This document shows positions 5,543 to 11,324 of a stretch of 11,324 bases of DNA, piece by piece. The position numbers were made by a program, and so were the translations under genes. Each line of letters opens with the position of its first letter. Position 1 is the first letter of the stretch. Below the pieces are notes generated by a model. It had not been told where the DNA came from. It did no database searches and saw only the letters and a list, made by a program, of their open reading frames with translations. This DNA is from BS750m-G4 sp964472195 (GTDB lineage Bacteria > Bacteroidota > Ignavibacteria > Tepidaquicellales > Tepidaquicellaceae): positions 1-11,324 of the forward strand of contig CAYYJH010000090.1 of the NCBI GenBank assembly GCA_964472195.1, given 5' to 3'.

Positions 5543-8380
5543 TTATTTCACTTTTATGCTTAAATTATTTTTTAAGTTATTTGCTATTTCGTTTGACCAG
5601 TATGTAAATTCATTATCTATCGAAGTTATAGATTTTTTTTGCAAGAGGTTTATCATGTTGTATTTAACAGAATTTTCCAATGGTTCTAATGTTAGAATCA
5701 TATCGATGACACTTTTGAAATTATCATTGGATAAATTTTCTAATGAATAAAGGAATGCAATGAATGATGATTGGTTGTTGAGCAATAATTGTTTTAGATT
5801 TTCGGAGTATAGGAAATTGATGTATGTATCATCATATTTCTTTAACGCATCCGCTGCAAGGAATCTCACTCCGAAGAAATCGTATTCTAAGAGTTTCAGT
5901 AAAGTTTGTATGTTACTTTCTTCTTTATAATTGTTAAAGGCAAATGCGATATTTTTATTATATATCTTTTGGTTTGAATGTTCATTCGCTAATTCGACTA
6001 ACCTTTGTGAAACTTTATTAATGAAATCTACATCAGTCGAATCGATATTTAATTTACCCAACGCTATAAGAGCAGATGACCTCACACTAATATCATTGTC
6101 ATAGGTAAGCTCAAGCAAGACATCCTTTCCGATTGGATTTTTAGTTATTCCAAATAAATATGCCATTAGGCTTACTTCTTTCGGAGTAAGAATATCATTG
6201 TTAGCTTTATATTCATTTAATTTTTTGATAAAAGTAGTACTGATAGCATATGTTATTTTACTTATCAGGTTTCTCATAAGAAAAGTTTCGCGGTGGTCTT
6301 CGGTTTTCAATTTGGAAAGTAATAAGTTTGCTGTTCCTATACTGTCTTCAATTAGTTTTTCTTTCCCAAGCTCTGACCATCTAGAGAATCTTGGTTCAAT
6401 TGTTTTCGCCATAATAAAATAGTCTTCGAGATCGTAATCCTCACTCAAATCAAGTTCGACTTTAAAATCATCACCGCTTTGCTGGGAGGGAAGATCTTCA
6501 AGATAGTAGTCTAAACTTACTCCCCACGTTGAACTGTTTATTAACAAACTGTCTAATTCACCAACGGAGTAGAAGTCTTTTCCTGAAGCGTCAAGAAATA
6601 AACCCAGGCTTCCATATTCACGTCTTGGATTGCCATACCCTCTTGTATTATTAGGTTCTTTATTCAGATAGCCGTCTTTTCCACTTTCATCAATTAAGAT
6701 ACCTATTCCGTTTGCATTCCCAGCTCCCTGTGATAGAGAGTAGGCTGAATAATTATCGTTTCCTTTAACGTCATAAAGAAGTCCAAATGCATAATCATGT
6801 CCGCAGCCCTGCGACACACCATTAGATGTATAGAAATCCCATCCGTCAAAATCTTTTAAGAGTCCAACTGCAAGATGAATTCCGGAGCCCTGTGCATACT
6901 GGTATGAATTGTATTTATCATGCCCTGAATTATCGACAATAGCACCGAGCGAATACCAGTAAGCTCCTCCCTGACCAAAAATATCCGTGTTATAAATATC
7001 GTTGCCTCCTCCTTCAATTATTAATCCAATCCCGCCCGCATAGTATGGTCTCATTCCCAATCCATAACCCTGGCACATAGAAACAAAATGATCTTCATAT
7101 CTTCCGATATCCAGAGATAGTGAGTTTATTAAATAAGAATCGTTTCCGGTGTTATCAATTATTGCACCTACGCCTTCAGTCATTCCGAAACCCTGTGAGT
7201 ATGTATTTGCAGAATAGATATCATTTCCTTTTTTGTCAATTAGTAAACCTACGCCGAAGGCTGCAGCACCGATCGAGAATGAGTTAGCGTAATAAGTATC
7301 ATTACCACTCTCATCAATCAACAGTCCAATTCCACAAATTGCTGAACCAAGAGTCACATTTGCTCCTTTGTAAGTATCATCACCCTCTTTATCAAAAATA
7401 AATCCTGAAGAAAAGACAGAACCTGCAAGTGTGAAATTATCGTTGGAAGAATAGTAATCATTTCCTGCAAGATCAATTATGCAATTAAAGTTGTCCGAAA
7501 AATCTTTATTTCCTTCGATGTTATAAACATCATCACCACCAAGGTCAATAATGATATCAAAATTTCCGTTGTAGATATTTTTATTTTCATCTCCTATCGC
7601 TATTCTGGTCCCATTCTTATCGTAATAATACAGGAAGTTTCCCTTTAAAGATTTGTTGTAATAAAACTTAGTATCATGGCTGTTTCCATTTCCTATTAAA
7701 TCTTTTAAGTTTTTAAAAAGCCAGTAGGTACTTTTCAAATTATGAATAGAAAGTTTCATTATCCGATCATTTTCGACTTTGCTTAATATATCCAGTGTTT
7801 TTTTAGAAACTTTAGTGGAAGAATCTCTCGCTATGTTATATTGGAATATATTTGTAGTTCTATCTTCAATGTTAATCGTTTCAGAATATATCGATAATAG
7901 ATGTTCTTCCAAAAAATCTAATTCATCTGGCTTAATAGTTTTAGTAATTTCATTCTGTAACTTTCTACTATCCTCAACAAATTTGATAAGAAATTTCTTT
8001 AATTGGTCGAAATCGTCCGGATAATTTATAAAACTAATGAGTAGATTATCCTTATAATAATTATTCAACTTGAACATTTCATTAACTAAAACTTGCAGCT
8101 CAAGATCTTTGTATTTTAAAACGCTGTCAAGGAAATCAAAAGAATTAAGAGGTTTAATCATTAGTTCTTTAACAATCGGTAACAAAAGCTTCGAATAATT
8201 GCGGGGAGAGTTGTCTTTGTCAAAACTTATTGGTATTGTAATATCTTCTTCGGATAATCCTCTGTACGAGAGAGTTTTATGAAAAATTGAGCGAACATCT
8301 TCCTGGGCATTAACAACCTTCAAGTTTAATAACAATAATGTTACTAATACGTAAAGTATAAAATAGTTTAATATTTTCAC
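5543..8380 (-). CDS. Large secreted protein: twelve DxxGNDxY repeats plus HEAT-like repeats
   Basis: I do not recognise a named family for the whole 945-residue protein. It starts at GTG with MKILNYF and a signal peptide ending near VVNA (about residue 25). Residues 30-230 are mostly helical and polar. From 279 to 604 there are twelve copies of D-x-x-G-[ND]-D-x-Y, with the first residue at 279, 303, 330, 356, 382, 409, 456 (Glu), 483, 510, 537, 564 and 597. Most steps are 26-27 residues. Each unit also carries a YSQG-like turn and a GxGLLI strand, which suggests a beta solenoid with stacked acidic turns. About 750-850 has HEAT-like helices (DNDISVRSSALIALGKL, then YDFFGVRFLAADALKKY). There is no T9SS tail and no lipobox, so a periplasmic location is the default. 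It heads a three-gene minus-strand run and is divergent from the gene at 8455. The Asp/Asn pattern could bind calcium, by analogy with RTX repeats; this is inference. Confidence 0.88.
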   Translation of the reverse strand: MKILNYFILYVLVTLLLLNLKVVNAQEDVRSIFHKTLSYRGLSEEDITIPISFDKDNSPRNYSKLLLPIVKELMIKPLNSFDFLDSVLKYKDLELQVLVNEMFKLNNYYKDNLLISFINYPDDFDQLKKFLIKFVEDSRKLQNEITKTIKPDELDFLEEHLLSIYSETINIEDRTTNIFQYNIARDSSTKVSKKTLDILSKVENDRIMKLSIHNLKSTYWLFKNLKDLIGNGNSHDTKFYYNKSLKGNFLYYYDKNGTRIAIGDENKNIYNGNFDIIIDLGGDDVYNIEGNKDFSDNFNCIIDLAGNDYYSSNDNFTLAGSVFSSGFIFDKEGDDTYKGANVTLGSAICGIGLLIDESGNDTYYANSFSIGAAAFGVGLLIDKKGNDIYSANTYSQGFGMTEGVGAIIDNTGNDSYLINSLSLDIGRYEDHFVSMCQGYGLGMRPYYAGGIGLIIEGGGNDIYNTDIFGQGGAYWYSLGAIVDNSGHDKYNSYQYAQGSGIHLAVGLLKDFDGWDFYTSNGVSQGCGHDYAFGLLYDVKGNDNYSAYSLSQGAGNANGIGILIDESGKDGYLNKEPNNTRGYGNPRREYGSLGLFLDASGKDFYSVGELDSLLINSSTWGVSLDYYLEDLPSQQSGDDFKVELDLSEDYDLEDYFIMAKTIEPRFSRWSELGKEKLIEDSIGTANLLLSKLKTEDHRETFLMRNLISKITYAISTTFIKKLNEYKANNDILTPKEVSLMAYLFGITKNPIGKDVLLELTYDNDISVRSSALIALGKLNIDSTDVDFINKVSQRLVELANEHSNQKIYNKNIAFAFNNYKEESNIQTLLKLLEYDFFGVRFLAADALKKYDDTYINFLYSENLKQLLLNNQSSFIAFLYSLENLSNDNFKSVIDMILTLEPLENSVKYNMINLLQKKSITSIDNEFTYWSNEIANNLKNNLSIKVK
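6569..7546 (-). repeat. Coding repeat array: twelve 26-27-residue DxxGNDxY units
   Basis: This segment encodes residues 279-604 of the 945-residue protein. Steps between successive motifs are 24, 27, 26, 26, 27, 47, 27, 27, 27, 27 and 33 residues. Conserved positions are Asp1, Gly4, Asn/Asp5, Asp6 and Tyr8. The DNA copies are diverged, so this is an old protein-level repeat rather than a recent tandem duplication. The 47-residue step contains an extra stretch of about 20 residues. Confidence 0.85.
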
Positions 8381-8454
8381 TTTATTAAAATTTTTAAATA
8401 AGATAACTTAGTTAATAAATATTTTCAGTAATAAAAGAATAGGAAATTTATTAT
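8381..8454. promoter_or_regulatory. Short divergent intergenic region with a ribosome site for the plus-strand gene
   Basis: Seventy-four very AT-rich bases separate the GTG start at 8380 (minus) from the ATG at 8455 (plus). Promoters for both genes should lie here or overlap the coding ends. AGGAAA at 8441-8446, eight bases before the ATG, is a plausible Shine-Dalgarno site and supports that start. No Shine-Dalgarno site is seen before the GTG. I could not assign -10/-35 boxes. Confidence 0.4.
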
Positions 8455-11324
8455 ATGAAAAAGGTTCTTTTTGCTTTATTATTCATTTTTGTTTTTACTT
8501 CTGGCTTTTCACAAACAATCGTAAGCACGTATCAATTTCCGAACTGGATGCCATTGCAAAGATTATGGGGAGTTGTTAATGCGAACGGTAACATCTGGGT
8601 GGGAACAGATTACAATCATACAACAAATTACCCATTTTCAAAATTATATAAATTAAATAATACTGGAATTATTGTTGACAGCTTAACTACTCCTTATGAT
8701 TTTAATCATGGAACTGCCTGGGATGGAACAGGCTTTTGGATAGCAGAAGATTTCAGGTCAGCAGGCGCAAGGATTTATAAAATTAATACATCGGGTGTTC
8801 AAGTTGACAGTATTTATTTACCTTCTTTAATAGGAGGTAATTCATCTGGTGTTGGCGGTATTGAAATTGAAGGCAATTCTTTGTGGTTTTCAGTATACTA
8901 TCCTGATTTCCCGAGCTATCCGTATGCTTACGCTTACGAAATGAATTTGACTACAAAACAAATTACAGATACAATTCCATTGAGAGGTAATCAGGTACAG
9001 GGTATCACTGTAAAAGGTGACACGATTTTTTATGTTAATTATGCTTTTAGTTCAAATCCTACACCGGAAAGAATTTATGCATACAGTTTAACACTTGGTG
9101 ATACTTTATTCTCTTTCGCATGTCCTGATCCTTTTGGAACTAATCGACCGAAGGGTTTGCATTGGGATGGGCAATTTCTTTGGCTTATTGCTGACAGCAT
9201 AGGCGGAGGTTATAACAGTGCACTCTATAAATATGATCTTACAGGACAAGGAAATCCAATCATAGTTACTTCGAGTAGTGAATTGAATTTTGGAAATGTA
9301 ATTATTGACAGCAGTAAAAGTCTTACTTTAACTATAAGTAATCAGGGAACTGCTGATTTGATTATTTCAAATTTTGATATTACAAATCCAAGGTTTACAA
9401 TTACGCCGAATAATTTACCCGATACAATTGCTCCTTCTGCAAATAAAAATTACACTGTTACTTTTACTCCAATTGCTTACGACACAACTTCCGGGGAGCT
9501 GAAGATAACAAGTAACGACGGAGGGACACCATTGAAAATTGTTACGCTAAAAGGGAAAGGTGTTTACAACGGGGCGCAGATTACTCTTTCCGCTTCAAGT
9601 TATGATTTTGGGCAGAGAAGAGTTAATTCACTTTGTGGCTATGCATTTGAAATAATGAATCAGGGTTCCGAAGTTTTAACTATCAATTCTGTAGATTTTG
9701 TGACAAATAGATTTTGGTTTGATACGTCAAAGTTATCATTTCCAATAAATATTCCGATCCAGACAACAATGTTTTTTAGAGTCTGGTTTAATCCGAATGC
9801 AGCTGCTACGTTTAATGATTCGCTTACTCTAAATTCAAATGCTGTTAACAGCAATGATGGTGTTATTCAGTTATCAGGTTCAGGGGTGAACTCTCCAACA
9901 GCTATCGGGGATATCTTCTGGCAGGGAATAATTCCTACAAATCCCAACACGAGCTATAATGACTATCAACCAAAGAGTATGAAGCAGATATCTGATGTAA
10001 ACGGTGACAGTATTAACGATGTTATTGTTGCTACCGAAAATTACTGGACTATCTGTTATAACGGTAATTCATCTGTAACGGCTGATACACTTTGGAAATT
10101 TAATACTCACTTTGGTTCAATAAATACCGGGTCTGTCGATTGGGAAGATGCGATGCAGATTATAGAAGACATTAACAATGATGGTATCGAAGATGTTATC
10201 ATAGGCTGCGGAGGAGGCAACGAAATGGTTTATGCCTTATCGGGAAGTACGGGACAGAAATTGTGGGAATACGGAAGCCCGACAACAACAGCTGACGGAG
10301 ATATTTATGGTCTTAGAACAGACAGGGATTATAATAGTGACAATATTAACGACGTATTAATTTCAGCCAGCGGTTCAGGTCTTGGTGCCGGGAGACACGC
10401 TGTGATTTGTGTAAATGGTTTGAACGGACAGGAAATATTTAATGTAACGCAAAGTTTCCATTTTACTTATGATGTTCTTGCAACTGAACTGGGTGGTGTG
10501 ATTGGTGTAGGTAATAACGGTGGACCATACAGAGTAAATGGATTTAATAACAGTGGACAAGCAACTTGGAATTATCCATTACCGAGTTCATTGAGTGCAT
10601 TATGGAGTCTAAGAGAGATACCTGATATTAATAATGACAGTGTTAAAGATGTTATGGGTTTATACGGTTTTAGCGGTAATATATTCGCTTTGAGTGGAAA
10701 CTCAGGTTCACAAATATGGACTCAAAGTCTTGGTTCGAGTAATAATGGAACATTTGAACTGCTTGACGATCTGGATGGAAATGGTTTCATTGATTTTACT
10801 TTATCAGCTCCTCAGATTGCATTCAGGATTGATTCCAAAACAGACTCTGTTCTCTGGTCGTATGCTCTTGGCAGTTCTTACATAAGAGATGTTGCTAATA
10901 TTGGAGATATTTCAGGTGACTCGATAAGTGATATCGTTTTCATAACGCAGCAGCCTGCTAAGGTGTTCGTACTTAACGGTGCGGATGCAACAATTTTGTT
11001 TCAATACACTTATGGTACTGCTATTGCTCAAAGAGGGGATAGGGTAACAGCACTTCTAAGTATTGACAGTAATGCAAGTAACGAATTTGTAACGGGAAAT
11101 CGGGAAGGAAAGATTATCTGTTTTTCAGGCGGTCCGCTCGGAACTGTTTCCATTGAACCTATTAATAATATTATTCCTGATAGATTTACACTTTCTCAGA
11201 ATTATCCAAATCCATTCAATCCGACAACAAAGATAAAATTTGATTTGCCGAACATAGCAAAGGTTAAGCTTACTGTTTATGATATACTTGGCAGGGAGGT
11301 CTCTAAGTTGATAAATTCTGAATT
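8455..11324 (+). CDS. Secreted T9SS protein with Hydin-type Ig domains and FG-GAP/PQQ-like propeller, 3' end outside window
   Basis: The frame opens at ATG 8455 (signal peptide MKKVLFALLF to about residue 20, ending FSQ) and stays open for 956 codons to the right edge. Residues about 21-265 contain repeated aromatic strands (NIWVGTD, FWIAEDF, LWFSVYY, FLWLIADS) like a beta-propeller. About 273-370 and 376-480 are two ASPM/SPD-2/Hydin-type Ig domains; the first has ELNFGNV, LTISNQGTADL and VTFTP. About 486-890 is a propeller of PQQ/FG-GAP character. DxNxDxxxD-type sites, which bind calcium in FG-GAP proteins, begin at 514, 572, 625, 724, 772 and 818, with a weaker one at 871. They alternate with ALSGSTGQKLWEY-like strands. 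From 909 a T9SS type A sorting domain starts (NYPNPFNP, VYDILGREV) and is cut by the window edge; about 35-40 residues are missing. Likely a cell-surface binding or structural protein rather than an enzyme, since no catalytic motif is visible. Confidence 0.9.
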   Translation, partial: MKKVLFALLFIFVFTSGFSQTIVSTYQFPNWMPLQRLWGVVNANGNIWVGTDYNHTTNYPFSKLYKLNNTGIIVDSLTTPYDFNHGTAWDGTGFWIAEDFRSAGARIYKINTSGVQVDSIYLPSLIGGNSSGVGGIEIEGNSLWFSVYYPDFPSYPYAYAYEMNLTTKQITDTIPLRGNQVQGITVKGDTIFYVNYAFSSNPTPERIYAYSLTLGDTLFSFACPDPFGTNRPKGLHWDGQFLWLIADSIGGGYNSALYKYDLTGQGNPIIVTSSSELNFGNVIIDSSKSLTLTISNQGTADLIISNFDITNPRFTITPNNLPDTIAPSANKNYTVTFTPIAYDTTSGELKITSNDGGTPLKIVTLKGKGVYNGAQITLSASSYDFGQRRVNSLCGYAFEIMNQGSEVLTINSVDFVTNRFWFDTSKLSFPINIPIQTTMFFRVWFNPNAAATFNDSLTLNSNAVNSNDGVIQLSGSGVNSPTAIGDIFWQGIIPTNPNTSYNDYQPKSMKQISDVNGDSINDVIVATENYWTICYNGNSSVTADTLWKFNTHFGSINTGSVDWEDAMQIIEDINNDGIEDVIIGCGGGNEMVYALSGSTGQKLWEYGSPTTTADGDIYGLRTDRDYNSDNINDVLISASGSGLGAGRHAVICVNGLNGQEIFNVTQSFHFTYDVLATELGGVIGVGNNGGPYRVNGFNNSGQATWNYPLPSSLSALWSLREIPDINNDSVKDVMGLYGFSGNIFALSGNSGSQIWTQSLGSSNNGTFELLDDLDGNGFIDFTLSAPQIAFRIDSKTDSVLWSYALGSSYIRDVANIGDISGDSISDIVFITQQPAKVFVLNGADATILFQYTYGTAIAQRGDRVTALLSIDSNASNEFVTGNREGKIICFSGGPLGTVSIEPINNIIPDRFTLSQNYPNPFNPTTKIKFDLPNIAKVKLTVYDILGREVSKLINSE
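11200..11224 (+). repeat. Dispersed near-identical 25-mer, copy 2 (T9SS motif coding)
   Basis: This copy encodes NYPNPFNP in the truncated sorting domain at the right edge. It differs from 2301-2325 at one silent position. The two copies are in the same orientation, about 8.9 kb apart. Confidence 0.6.

Noticed and set aside
6569..7546. RTX (hemolysin-type) calcium-binding nonapeptide repeats
   Set aside because: The motif has an RTX-like Gly-x-Asp core, but the period is 26-27 residues instead of nine, and there are no runs of tandem GGxGxDxxx units.
6569..7546. CRISPR-like or satellite DNA repeat
   Set aside because: The units are conserved only at protein level, differ widely in DNA sequence, and lie inside one long open frame with no cas genes nearby.
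8455..11324. PQQ-dependent dehydrogenase
   Set aside because: The Trp-containing propeller strands resemble PQQ repeats, but no cofactor-binding or catalytic motif is visible and the flanking domains are those of surface proteins.

Overview
The window looks like chromosome from a Bacteroidota/Chlorobiota-type (FCB group) bacterium, most likely an Ignavibacteria-like lineage. Two secreted proteins carry a C-terminal type IX secretion system (T9SS) type A sorting domain with the motif NYPNPFNP, which is typical of that part of the tree. The DNA is AT-rich, Shine-Dalgarno sites are weak or absent, and several genes start with GTG or TTG. The lineage call is inference; no rRNA or core marker gene is present.

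Layout. Positions 1-995 (minus) hold the N-terminal part of a secreted protein with two tandem DUF1566/Lcl C-terminal-type domains; its 3' end lies outside the window. Across a 207-base divergent gap, 1203-2543 (plus) encodes a secreted peptide-N-glycosidase F-like protein with a T9SS tail. It is followed on the same strand by a DUF389 integral membrane protein (2621-4081). Facing these is a run of three minus-strand genes, 8380 down to 4155. In transcription order they are a 945-residue secreted protein with a twelve-copy DxxGNDxY solenoid and HEAT-like repeats, a 222-residue lipoprotein with an extra C-terminal hydrophobic anchor, and a 200-residue probable outer-membrane protein. Divergent from that run, 8455 to the right edge (plus) encodes a long secreted T9SS protein. 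It has an N-terminal propeller-like region, two ASPM/SPD-2/Hydin-type Ig domains, an FG-GAP/PQQ-like propeller and the start of a sorting domain.

How it fits together. All seven genes encode exported or membrane proteins; there is no housekeeping enzyme, RNA gene, mobile element, CRISPR array or defence gene. The two T9SS proteins should be exported through the outer membrane by T9SS machinery encoded elsewhere. The PNGase F-like protein and the DUF1566 protein could both act on extracellular glycans. The three-gene minus run could build one envelope structure, but that rests only on gene order, spacing and predicted location. The most distinctive item is the regular 26-27-residue repeat array in the 945-residue protein. 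Coding density is high, and no gene-free stretch exceeds about 210 bases.
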